From Saccharomycopsis crataegensis (taxonomy: Eukaryota > Ascomycota > Saccharomycetes > Ascoideales > Saccharomycopsidaceae), in contig NW_027043838.1 in the NCBI RefSeq assembly GCF_037102585.1, positions 372,001-436,000 of the forward strand: a stretch of 64,000 nt of DNA. Direction: 5' to 3'. A model generated the notes under the pieces. It saw only the letters and a program-made list of their open reading frames with translations, made no database searches and was not told where the DNA came from. Shown piece after piece: positions 29,502 to 40,900 of this stretch (its first letter is position 1; the number at the start of each line of letters is the position of its first letter). A program made the position numbers and the translations under genes.

Positions 29502-31235
29502 ATTTGAAACTGAAATGAAAAGAATTGAAAAAATGGAGTTGAAAATGAAAGAAGAATTGAATTGATGAATTATAATAACGGAAATCAAAAGCTCTCTTAG
29601 TATGTAGTAGGACCTATTGGTATTTATACAATTTTATTCAATACAAAACTATTTTATTAATATATTTTTCCAAGTCTTATCCGTGTTTGAAGAATGCTTA
29701 ATATCTAATTTTAGTTGTATGTCAAGAAATTTTATGAGGCGGTATTTCACATTCCGTGCTGCATGTTCAAATGTCTTTTCCGCATGCTGAGGTTTGAAAA
29801 ATCTCCCATCATCCAATCTCCCCAGAAACTGACATTATCAATTCTATGGAGCCGTGCCAATGATTTTACCAAGGGTGCTGTAGAACACTAAGCCCAAGTG
29901 TGGACTTTTTCTTGCCCAGAAATGTTGCTATTTTTTTCTTGGTTTCACAATCAACAGAGGCGGCTTATTACAAGATCGTACTTACCTGTGGGAAATACCT
30001 CCTTCACAATAAGAACTATAATAAATTGCAAATTAATCTCCACAATAGCACAATCTCGTGATTTTCTTTTTTTTAGATGTAATAAATAATAAGGGCCTAT
30101 AAAGGATTGAAAATATTATCGTCTGCCGTACAGTTGATAATCACCAATATAGTCCAACAGTAATACGTCATCTTGGTATCTAGAAATGATAGTTCAGAGG
30201 AAATGATTATAAATTTTGCAAGATCAATATTACTATGATTTCTGGGCCACCCGCAATCAAAAAGAAAGGCTCCATTATCTCTATTACCTGTAATCAAAGA
30301 TCATAATGTCATTTTAAAATATTGCAGCATAGGAAGCTTCCACAGCATCAGATCAATATGACGTGCCATTTTGTTTTTAATAAATAAATGAAAAATTTTC
30401 TATTTAAATATTTTATTTCTTATTTCAACATTAAAGTAATATCTCTCGTCAAAAGGAACAATACACACATTCGAATAAGTAAGTCATCTGGGGGTGTAAA
30501 ACGCTATATAGAATTACCAAAAGCCACGTTGACAAGAGTTAATTTAGAGATGACTGAATATATTTTCTAAAGCATGCTGATTTTTATTTGAAACTACTTT
30601 CCCCATTTTTCCTCTCCCTTATATTTTCATTATAGATATAAATTTATTCTTTTTATAATCCAAAAAATGTGATACACCCTATGATGGATTTATTACTATA
30701 GTTGGCTAATAGTCGTCTGTAGAGTGCTGCATATTACACTATAGACTTTCATGCAGTTTGCTTACACAGCGCCAGGCTGCATAATTGTGTGTATTACCTC
30801 CTATAATATAAGGATAACATTCAAAGAATTATTACGATATTAACGAACCATAAGTCGTGGAGCAGCCTTGATGCTGTTTGTGAAAGCCAGTATGCTATGA
30901 CGACTGAATATTTAATATGTATGATATGGATCACTTACACAACAAAAAACACATACACACTGCAATGACATTAGTATTATTATAATAAAAACACGGCAGG
31001 AATGTGAATTAAAGATCCTTTTTTAGGAAAGAAATAACAAGCGATATCGGTTCAAGTTTATTTGAAGATACGACAGAAAGTAATTTATTAAACTTTATTC
31101 GAACAAACAAAGACGTAACTATAACTCATGAAGTAAAATGTGACTTACCATAACAAAAAGTTATCAAAGAAAAAATAAACAAAAAATAACAAGACGAAAA
31201 AAACACTCTCTATAATTGATACTCTATAATTGACT
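29502..31235. other. Long protease promoter and permease 3' flank
   Basis: 1.7 kb without a credible gene. A TATA-like element (minus strand, near 29615-29630) serves the protease. GATA-type TTATC motifs occur near 29677 and 29836. The far part (30600-30960) is unannotated AT-rich DNA with no clear element. The extended upstream region fits a highly regulated gene. Confidence 0.5.
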
Positions 31236-31250
31236 CTATAATTGATACTC
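31208..31250. repeat. Short tandem duplication spanning the permease stop codon
   Basis: CTCTATAATTGA occurs at 31208, 31222 and 31234. The 17-mer CTCTATAATTGATACTC is present at 31208-31224 and again at 31234-31250. On the minus strand the second of these codes EYQL and the stop of the permease, and the first repeats it just downstream. It looks like a 26-bp duplication of the gene's last codons. Confidence 0.8.
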
Positions 31251-32726
31251 AGGGTCTTTTTTGACCTTAGCATCATCTTTATTACCCCAATAATAATCAC
31301 ATAATGGGATAGCAATACTTGTCCAAAGTAGCAAACAGACAGTAAATGCAATGGCATATCTCATACCCTGTGTTTTTTCATAGTAAGGAGCATCACTGGA
31401 TGGGAACACATGCTGTTGATATGGAGTGACAACAATTGTTCCAATCACAATCATAGCAGGAATTGTGAAGGATCTCAACACCAAACTCTTCTTGCAGGAA
31501 ATATTACACCAACCAGCAAGCATTGGAGTATAGCAACCGTAAACACCAGTCAAGCAGTACCCAAACTTTCTAACACCTTCATCATGAGATTTTAGAAGAA
31601 TCGCCATAGAGACGGTTAGAAGGCATCCGACAACCATTAGCACAGGCCAACGGCGATTCATTTTATCAGCAATATAGCCTGAACTCAACATTGTTACTAA
31701 ATTCACTCCGGAGATGATAGTAGGAAAATTATTAATGTATGAAATACTGTACTTCTTTAAAGATTTCAAATAGACTTCAAAAAATTGAAGCATATAAGAA
31801 GCAGCAGTCAAAGTCCACAAACAATATCCAATGGAGAATACATAAGGTTGCCAAGAAAAGGTAATTTCTTTGAGAGTATCCAAATTGTAACTGATTTTCT
31901 TGGTAACACGGCCATCTTCTTCAAGACGCTCTTTGGCCCTCTTACGCTCCCATTCATTCAAGTAGAAAGCTTGAGTATTGTAAGGATAATCGGGAATCAC
32001 AAAGAGACCGTAGATGATGATTGGTACGGATAAGCATGCTTCAAAGATAAACATCCACTGGTAAGCATGCAAACCTAGACGACCTTCCATCGAACTCTGC
32101 AACCCAGACTGAATGTAAGAAGAAGTAGCCTGACCAATAATACCAGCAATAATGTACAAATTGCCCAATCTGAGCACCTCATTACTCTTGAACCAACTTC
32201 CCAACATCACATGGCCAAATGGGTTAGTGGCTGACTCAAACAAACCCAAAAAGAAACGGCAAACGTATATCTGGTTAGCTGTGGAACATTTGTAAACGAA
32301 AAGCACAGTCAATGCCCAAAGTAAATCCATTATTGGTAAGAAATAACGAGGACGGAAGTAATTGGCTAAAAAAACTGCCGGAATACTACCGACAATGGTA
32401 CCAATGTTGAAGAAAGTATTGAACCAAGAGAGCTGATTACCATTAAGATTCAAATCCTCCTTCATTCCCGACACATATGCGTTGGAAATATTGGTCTGAT
32501 CTAGATATTTGAGAAAATAGGCAAGCATACTGTAACTAAGAATGAAGAATTGAAGCTTCAAGATCAACTTTTTTTCTTTAGGAGAAGTCCCTGGCTCGAA
32601 CCATTGGAACCATCTAGCAAAGCCTGAGGAAGACGCTTCTTTTTGTTTGTGTGAACTAACGGAGACAACGTACTCTTCCTTGTTAGAAAGCGAAGAGCCA
32701 TCAGGGTTATTAGTAACGGCAGACAT
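31236..32726 (-). CDS. MFS permease of the anion:cation symporter family (Dal5/Seo1/Liz1-like)
   Basis: 496 residues with about 12 membrane segments. It has features of the fungal ACS/Dal5 group: LKYLDQTNISNAYVSGMKEDL in the first loop, GSIPAVFLANYFRPRYFLP between TM2 and TM3, RFFLGLFESATNPFGHVMLGSWF and the long central loop ending in WQPYVFSIGYCLWTLT. Substrates in this group are organic anions: allantoate, ureidosuccinate, pantothenate, biotin, nicotinate and sulfur compounds. The exact substrate cannot be read from sequence. It is divergent from the 5-oxoprolinase gene across a 634-base region with ten GATA motifs, suggesting nitrogen control and possibly transport of a 5-oxoproline-related compound (inference). 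The stop codon lies inside a short tandem duplication. Confidence 0.88.
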   Translation of the reverse strand: MSAVTNNPDGSSLSNKEEYVVSVSSHKQKEASSSGFARWFQWFEPGTSPKEKKLILKLQFFILSYSMLAYFLKYLDQTNISNAYVSGMKEDLNLNGNQLSWFNTFFNIGTIVGSIPAVFLANYFRPRYFLPIMDLLWALTVLFVYKCSTANQIYVCRFFLGLFESATNPFGHVMLGSWFKSNEVLRLGNLYIIAGIIGQATSSYIQSGLQSSMEGRLGLHAYQWMFIFEACLSVPIIIYGLFVIPDYPYNTQAFYLNEWERKRAKERLEEDGRVTKKISYNLDTLKEITFSWQPYVFSIGYCLWTLTAASYMLQFFEVYLKSLKKYSISYINNFPTIISGVNLVTMLSSGYIADKMNRRWPVLMVVGCLLTVSMAILLKSHDEGVRKFGYCLTGVYGCYTPMLAGWCNISCKKSLVLRSFTIPAMIVIGTIVVTPYQQHVFPSSDAPYYEKTQGMRYAIAFTVCLLLWTSIAIPLCDYYWGNKDDAKVKKDPEYQL

Positions 32727-33360
32727 GTTGTTTTAAGATATACACTACACAAAAGAAAAAGGGGTTATCTTTTTTTTTATTTCGTTTCTAGTTTTCAAAA
32801 GAGAAATCCCAGGAATATTTATTCTTGGGCTATCTGCCCCTCATGCATGTCGTCGGACAACCGTCGGAAAACTGTGGCGGATAACGAAGCCACAATTTGT
32901 AATCTGTGCGAGACAAAAACCGTTACGGGCCCCATTTCTTTTGTGATTTATCCCAGATTCCGTCGTAAATTATCACCAATTCATGGTTGCTTTGTGCTTC
33001 TATTGGACCTCTTTCTCTATGCTTTTGCTTCCCTGTTATCTGTCAGTTATCTGTCAGCTATCTGTCAGCTATCAGATTGCGCTACATCATGCAATATGGG
33101 GGTATAAGCAAAAAAAAAAATATTCCTCGCCTCTTTTGCCTATCTAAGTCATCCAGAGATAGCGGAACTTTAACCTTTGAACTGGAAAATAGTGGGAAGG
33201 TCCTCAGGATATGGTTACTGAGAGTCACGATTGTTTCCATCATTCACTATCACATTAATAAGCGATATCCACCTTTTTTTTTTAGCTTATTTTTCTGCGG
33301 CCCTCTCTTCCCTCTGTACTATTAATCCTTCATAGTGGGAAATCATCAGATATTGTAGCA
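32727..33360. promoter_or_regulatory. Divergent permease/OXP1 promoter with ten GATA motifs
   Basis: GATAA/GATAG cores on either strand lie at 32765-32769, 32830-32834, 32880-32884, 33036-33040, 33047-33051, 33058-33062, 33069-33073, 33140-33144, 33158-33162 and 33247-33251. GATA factors (Gln3/Gat1 type) turn on nitrogen-scavenging genes such as DAL5 in yeasts. The cluster and the gene types agree; binding is inference. A small frame at 32847-33107 is not accepted as a gene. Confidence 0.55.
33035..33075. repeat. 11-bp tandem repeat, about 3.8 copies, each with a GATA core
   Basis: Units GTTATCTGTCA, GTTATCTGTCA, GCTATCTGTCA and the partial GCTATCAG follow head to tail from 33035. Each holds TTATC or CTATC, so the expansion multiplies GATA-factor sites within the divergent promoter. 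Confidence 0.9.
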
Positions 33361-36300
33361 ATGTCTAAAGTAAAAATCTCAATTGGTATGTCGAACTATC
33401 ATCTCCTAAGCAAGCAGCACATGCGAAGTAAAAATATCACTAACATTTTATTCAGATAGAGGCGGTACCTTCACTGATTGCTGGGCGGACATCCCTGGTC
33501 AAGGTGAAGTCATCTTCAAGCTATTGTCAGAAGATCCTCAGAATTATTCTGATGCCCCTGGTGAAGCAATTAGAAGAATCTTGGAAAAATATACAGGGGA
33601 ACCCATCGCTAAAGATGCGAAGCTTGACGGTAACTTGATTGAATATGTTAGAATGGGTACCACTGTCGCCACAAATGCTTTATTGGAAAGAAAGGGTAGA
33701 AAATTTGCCTATGTCACCACTGAGGGTTTTGAAGAAGTTTTGGAGATTGGTACCCAAGCAAGACCTGAATTATTTAACTTGAAGATCCAGAAGCCCGGAC
33801 CATTATATGATGAGGTTATTGGTATCGAAGAAAGAATCACTGTTGAGACTTCTTCAGATGATCCTAATGAAGTGATAATTGATCCTAGTGACCCGGAAAT
33901 TATTATAACATCATCCACTACGCCGGTTAGAATAATCAAACCCTTGAATATCGATCTGAGCAAAAAGCGCCTAACACAGCTATTTGAAAAGGGATACCGT
34001 AATTTGGCGGTCTGTTTTGCTCACTCTTTCCTATATGATGACCACGAGAAAATAATCTATAAATTAGCTAAAGATGTCGGGTTCCATCATATTTCAATTT
34101 CTTCCGAAGTATCTAAAAGTATCAATTATTTGAATAGAGGTAACTCCACTTGTATTGATGCGTACTTGACACCAATAGTTCAAGAATATATTGACGGATT
34201 TTTATCTATTTTCAATAGTATTCCAAAAGTCCAATTTATGCAATCTGATGGCGGTTTGACGGATGCAAAAGATTTTAGAGGAATTTCGGCAATCTTATCC
34301 GGACCAGCAGGTGGTGTTGTTGGTGTTAAGGAAACATGTTATGAGAATAGAGACTTAGTTGGGTTTGATATGGGCGGCACGTCTACTGATGTTTCTAGAG
34401 TCAATGGTAATAATTTTGAAATCTCTTTCGAAAACAAAACCGCAGGTATCGAAAACAGTGCCGGTCAACTACAAATTCATACTGTTGCCGCAGGTGGTGG
34501 GTCTATTTTGAAATGGGAGAATGGTTTATTCCATGTCGGTCCTGAGTCTGCTGGATCTCACCCAGGTCCTGCTTCTTATAGAAAAGGTGGACCATTAACT
34601 GTTACTGATGCAAACTTGTTTTTGGGTAGATTGGTGATCTCCCAGTTTCCTAAAATTTTTGGGAAAAACGGTAATGAACCCTTAGATGGAGAGCTTGTGA
34701 GATCCAAGTTTGAGGAATTGACATACACTATAAACAAAGATACAGGGAAAAATCTTTCATCTGAGGATGTAGCATTAGGATTCTTGAATATTGCTAATGT
34801 CAAGATGGCTAATTCAATCAGAGATATTACGGAATCTCGAGGTTACGTTACCAAATCTCATACATTGGTTTCATTTGGTGGTGCCGGATCGCAAAATTGT
34901 TCTGCTGTTGCTAGAAATTTGGACATCAATAAAGTAGTGATCCATAAATATTCTTCCATTTTATCAGCGTACGGTATTGCCAAGGCGAAAATTACTTATG
35001 ATTTGACTGAACCATACAACTCTGAGTTCTCTAATGATGCCCTTGAAAAAGCGCAAAGCACTATTTCTGATTTAAAGGAAAAAGTTGTGACTTACCTTGT
35101 CGAAAATCAAGGAATTAAGGATCAAGAAGACATTGATATTGTTGTGAGTTTATCAATGAAGTATAAGGGATCCAATACCTCCTTTTTAATTGAAGCTGTG
35201 AACGGCGACTATGTTACTCCGTTTCTCCAAACCCATGAAAGAGAATTTGGATTCAATAATCCTAACTCCCAAATACTTGTTTCAGCAATTAATGCTAAGG
35301 GTGTGGCTTCGCCTAATGGCAAAGAGGCTCCTATTTCTATCGATGATCAGATAAAACAAGTGAAATTGTTAGCCAAAACAGTAGATAGCAACGAAACTCA
35401 GCGTGTTGTATTTGAAAATGGTATTTATGACAACACTAAAATTTACCGTTTACAAAATATTGAAAAAGGTGCAGTTATACCTGGTCCTGCGTTAATTATT
35501 GATGCCACACAAACAATTTTAGTTGATCCTAATTCACAAGCATATATTTTGGATAGCCATGTGCTAATCGATTTATTTGAGCCAAAATTAGGCGAAGCAA
35601 ATAATGATAATGACGCAGCTGTCGAAAAATCAGGATATGTGGCTGACCATGAAATCAATGAGAGCACACCATTAGATCAGGCAGATCCAATATTATTGAC
35701 AGTTTTTGGACATAGATTCATGGGGATTGCTGAAACTATGGGTAGAACATTACAACGGACTTCGGTTTCTTCTTCAATCAAGGAAAGATTGGATTTTTCA
35801 TGTGCTATCTTCGATTCTGAAGCAAGATTATGTGCTAATGCTCCTCATATCCCAGTCCATTTGGGATCAATGCAGTTTGCAATCCGTTATCAACATGAAT
35901 TACATAAAGATACTTTGAAACCTGGTGATGTACTTGTGTCAAACCACCCTGAAGCAGGTGGTACTCACCTTCCTGATATTACGGTTATCACTCCAGTGTT
36001 CCACAAAGGGGAAATCGTCTTCTATGTTGCATCTCGTGGTCATCATTCAGATATTGGCGGTGCTGGTATTACTGCAATGAGTCCAAACACTAAGGAGTTA
36101 TGGCAAGAAGGGGTTTCTATCAAAAGTTTCAAGTTAGTTAGTGAAGGCAATTTTAACGAAGAAGGGATTGTGAAATTATTCAACCAGGTTGCTGAAATGC
36201 CGGGCTGTTCAGCGACAAGAAATATCAGCCATAATTTGAATGATTTGAGAGCTCAAGTTAGTGCTAACAAAAAGGGTATTACATTGGTTGAAAATCTTTT

Positions 36301-37279
36301 CAATGAATATGGGAAACAATTTGTTCAATATTACATGAGAGCAATCACGTATAATGCTGAACTTGTGGTTCGTGATTTTTTTAAAAAAGAGTATCGAAAG
36401 AATGGTGGTAAAGCAATGGAAGCTGAAGATTATTTTGATGATGGAACCAAAGTAAAATTGAAAATCACTATTGATGGGGATAAAGGTGAAGCATATTTTG
36501 ATTTTTCTGGCACAGGCCCAGAAACATATGGTCCAATGAATACCCCTGTATCGATTACCCATTCTTGTGTCATTTATGTCGTCCGATGCTTGATTGATTT
36601 GAACATTCCTTTAAACCAAGGTTGTCTTGTACCATGCCATATTGATATTCCTAAAAATACTATATTGAACCCTAGTGACTTTGTTGCCATTTGTGGTAGC
36701 ACTATTTCAGGACAAAGAATTACTGATGTAATCTTGAAGTGCTTTGGTAATGTTGCTGCATCTCAAGGTTGTGCAAACTCTTTTGGTTGGGGCCGTGGTG
36801 GTAAAGACCCTTACACCGGTAAGGTGGAACCTGGTTTTGCGATGGGTGAGGCTCTTGGAGGTGGTGTAGGCGCATTGGAAGGGTATCACGGTGCATCAGC
36901 CTGCAATGTTCATTGCACGAATACCAAGACAACTGATATCGAAGTTGTTGAAGCCAGAGCTCCGGTGATGATAACTAAATGGGCAATTCGTAAAGGATCA
37001 GGTGGTGAAGGTAAATGGAGAGGAGGTGATGGAGCTATTCGTGAGATTGAGGCTCGTGTGCCTTTACGAGTATCTATCTTATCAGAGAGGAGAGTCTTTG
37101 CTCCTTATGGTGTAGAAGGTGGTGGACCAGGGGCCACGGGTCAAAACTTGTGGTTCAGAAAACAAGAAAATGGTGAATATATTGTTACAAAATTGGGGCC
37201 TAAGGAAATCATTTATGTGAAGGCCTTTGATCGTGTTCAAATTCAAACTCCTGGAGGAGGAGGATTTGGCCAGTCGTGA
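33361..37279 (+). CDS. OXP1: 5-oxoprolinase, ATP-dependent, one intron
   Basis: CDS is join(33361..33385, 33456..37279), 1282 residues. Exon 1 codes MSKVKISI plus one base. The 70-nt intron (33386-33455) has donor GTATGT, branch CACTAAC at 33438-33444 and acceptor TTCAG. Splicing rebuilds the N-terminal nucleotide-binding motif DRGGTFTD, which the unspliced frame lacks. The HyuA-type half (about 1-700) has LDGNLIEYVRMGTTVATNALLERKG, GFDMGGTSTDVSR and VAAGGGSILKW. The HyuB-type half (about 740-1282) has LDFSCAIFD, NHPEAGGTHLPDI, RGHHSDIGG and a Gly-rich C-terminus QTPGGGGFGQS. The cytosolic enzyme opens 5-oxoproline to glutamate with ATP hydrolysis, salvaging glutathione breakdown products. 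Length is almost that of S. cerevisiae Oxp1 (1286). Divergent from a Dal5-type permease. Confidence 0.96.
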
Positions 37280-37908
37280 TATCAATATTTATCAGTTGTT
37301 TTTCTTATTTCCGTAATAATTTTCTTCAGTATTCATATATTCATAGAGCAAAATAGATTTTTTTTTTTTTCTCGTTATTTGCTTTGATGATGTAGAGTTG
37401 ACTTGTACATTTACTTCAATTGTTGGAATGTGCTTAGTTTATATTAAGCAAAGACCGTTAGCCTTCAGTTTTCCTTTAGAGGAAAATGATTCTTTTTTTA
37501 AAAAAAAGAAATAAACTTGAATAGTTGAAAAACTTTATTCAATAATTGTTTATCACAAGAACTGTATAAAGTTTGCATAGTTTATATAAACTAATGACGA
37601 CAGCGATATGTAATGTCAGAGTTATCAGAAATTCAAAAAGCAGTAGCTTTGCAACCATTTTTCCTTCCTTTCGTTTCTTTTATGTATTTATTTACTTGGT
37701 TATTGTTTTCTTTTCTTTTTAATTTATTCAAATAACAACACATAATGCAAAATAACGTAAAATGGTAACACAAAAAGCAAAAATAAAAGTAACAACAAAT
37801 GATAGGCAAATACCACAAAAATGACGAAAAATAAACAAAAACAAGAACAAAAAAAATAAAAAAAAAAAAAAATGAGATCATAAGAATCAACTTTGTCATT
37901 AAAATTAA
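37280..37908. other. Convergent 3' region between OXP1 and the FUSC-family gene
   Basis: AT-rich, no gene. Poly(T) at 37358-37370, poly(A) near 37858-37871, and a T6/A8 stretch near 37493-37508 that could form a hairpin in 3' UTR RNA. The antisense frames here are Phe/Tyr low complexity. Confidence 0.5.
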
Positions 37909-40900
37909 TCACAACTTCAATTCCTCAGGGGTGACCTTTTCAAATAAGTCATGGATAAGATCAGTTATATTGCCGATTTCATTGGTAATTTGTGAAGACA
38001 CCAATATATAAGAGTAAATAATAGTGAAGTCCTTGTCATTGATGTGATCATCATCAACACAATTACTATTCTCCTTTTGGTACTTTCTGATTTTAGCCAA
38101 CTTCAGCAACATTCGATCTTTGGCATGGGTAGTGGAAATACCTTTTGAGGGTAATGGAAGCCCCAATTTCATAGCCGAGGCAATCATATAAAAATTCAAA
38201 AGGATTCTTCCTTCAAGCTCCTCACGCTCATCCTTAATGAAATTAAGAACCATAAATGAATTATCAGTTGACAAGAAATTGCTACTGTTGGGTGACTCAG
38301 TTCCAAGTGATTGCAGCCCAGTAGAGTCCAAGTAACTCTCATTAGTCTTCAAAATAATCATGTTCATATTTTCAAAAGCATTAATGATCACTTCGGACGA
38401 GTCTAATAATGAACGATACTTTTCAAAATTAAACGGTCCTTTGATTCGAAATTCCATTGGTGCTTGCGAGCATAATGTCTCTAATTGAGAAAACAAATCA
38501 TGGACTTTGAACTTATGAAGCGGCACCCCAACAAGTTCGTACCGTGGTTTACTGTTATCATCATCTTTGTTATTGTCCTCATTTTGGGAGCCTTTTCTCA
38601 TCTTGTAATCTAAAGGATCACTATTCCATAATATTCCCAATTGCAACCAAAGTAAGCTCAATCCTTTCTTCAACCTGCTTCTTGCGCTCGACGGCAACAC
38701 AAACGAAGTTATGAAAAGTGCCCAACAAATACCGACAGAAACACTAACAAATCTATGAAATCCAATTGCTCGGACCAATGGAGAGTTTCCACCTTCTCTA
38801 TCATCTTCATCATCATCTAAAGTCATACTGAAACTATATAATGCCGTCAAATTGTAAGTCAATAAGATGAATCTACCATACGCGTTGAACTTTGGCCATT
38901 TCAAAATGATATTGAAAGAAGGAATCGAAATAAGAAAACCAACGGTCGCCAACGCCAAAGGATGACCAGAAAATAATGTCCAAGTGATCACTGCCGTCAT
39001 CGACCCAAGAAAAGTGCCAATAAATCTCCATTTCACCGTCATTTGTGTGCCCCCAACCGTTTGGTTCATCATGATAGAATAAATAACCAATGCCCACTCG
39101 AGTCTCCAGTCAATGAAAATCATTCTAGTTTGAGGAATGAAAGCAATAGAGGATAGAATAAATGCCCCTATACCAACTCTCATTCCAAACTGAATATCCG
39201 AACGGCGAAAAGTGTTGAAAAATTTCCACAATTTGTATCGAGCGGTTTTGGAACTGCCATCAAAATCAGACAGGCTTTCAAAACCAGTGTGTTTGAAAAT
39301 ATTCAATTGAGGTCGACCATCATGATCTCTAATCTCGTGGTTTTTAACCAATGGGATTTCCAGTTCATCATGAGTCTCACTATTATCAAGACTGTTCCGT
39401 TTCCAAGAAAATTTCCAATATTTCCAAAATTTTGACCATCCAAAAGACTTTTTATCATTTTCAATATCACAAGAATACTGTTTTAACAATTGTAATGCAT
39501 TGTTCAATTCGTTAGAGTACTCCATAATGGAATATGAAAAGTTGAAGCAACTTGCCGCCACTTCTTCTCCATCAGCTCTCAATTCATCTATAATAATATG
39601 TTCATCGTCATTAACAATTTTGAAAATTTTCTCATTGCTATAGATCTTTTCCATGGCAACGGTCTGTTTGCTGTTGAACAATTCTTGAGCCTTGTTTAAA
39701 CTTTCAGCAAACATGCTAATATTTTCCACAATTTTATATGGTTCGTTGTTATCAAAAGGAACATGGTCCAAAATTTCTCTAACGGTGAAAGAAAATGATT
39801 TGATAGATGGACCAAGATAAAATATGAAAAGGTTGAATAATTGTGGTGGTAGGATCGTCTCTGATCCATAATCTTTGGTTGTTGAAGTTTCAATATCAAG
39901 CTCATCCAGTAATTCACTAACAGCGTCAAGATCGAGTTTCAAGTTCCCACTTTTAGAATGACAACCTTCATTGTTGAGTTTTGGCAAAAATTGTGGGCGC
40001 AGCTTATTTTTCCCCTTGTTATTTTTCAATTCATATTCATGAAGTAAATCCCATTGCATATCTGTACTATTTTTCAAACCAGCGAGATATCTGGTTAAGA
40101 TAATTGTAGAATCCACAATTTTTGATAAGGTGGAATATTCAGTCTCTTTACCAGACACCAACAATTCATATTTACACTCTTCCAAATCAGTTTTCAACTT
40201 CTTAACACATTTCTTTAACTGGGCTTGAACTTTGGTGATTGCCACTTCGTGTTTATTCTGCCCGGTCAAAAACTTATCAGATAACAATGATAGGTAATCA
40301 CTCATTAGATAATACGATTCGTTTAAATGTTTCTTGATGCTATCATTGGCGCTGATTGGCCACAATGTATAACAAAGAACAATAGACACCATTGCACCAG
40401 CAATCACAATCCTGAAAACTGAATTCAATCTATCAAATGGAATAGTATGAGAATTACCAATGCTTTCATCGTCATTAATGAATTTTCTGCTCCCTTCTTT
40501 GACAATGGTAGAAATCATAGAAGTTGAAGCCAACGAACACGCAACGTTAAAAGTCTGTTTACCCATTTTGATCTTGAAAACACTCACCACACTCAATGCA
40601 ATAGAAATCACAATGATATTGATTAAATAGCTAATTTCATCTTGGGAAATGTTATACATATAGTTTGAAAAAAATGCACAAAACACACTGATGGAAAGAC
40701 TGTAAAGCAATGAGATCATTATGAATAGTATTGATTGATGCATCGATCCAATTGACCTTGAAGGATGGAAATAAACCGCTACAGTCGCCACTAAATGCTT
40801 ATTATCACTTGAACCGAGTAACTGGCCAATGGGTTTACAATAAACCCCCAATGACGCGATGAAGTACGCGATAGAGCATTTGAGGACATCACTAGAGAGA

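Noticed and set aside
28281-29588. Longer start for the aspartyl protease (ATG at 29588)
   Set aside because: It would add 29 hydrophobic residues ahead of a textbook signal peptide; MQLSISVLL at 29501 is the normal SAP-type start.
30660-30960. Possible LTR-like segment (TGTGATACAC ... ATCACTTACACA)
   Set aside because: The ends do not match as clean inverted bounds, no target duplication is visible, and no second copy is present in the window.
32847-33107. 86-codon frame with CNLCE in the permease/OXP1 promoter
   Set aside because: It covers the GATA repeat region and has no zinc-finger spacing or conserved context; the repeat itself creates part of the frame.
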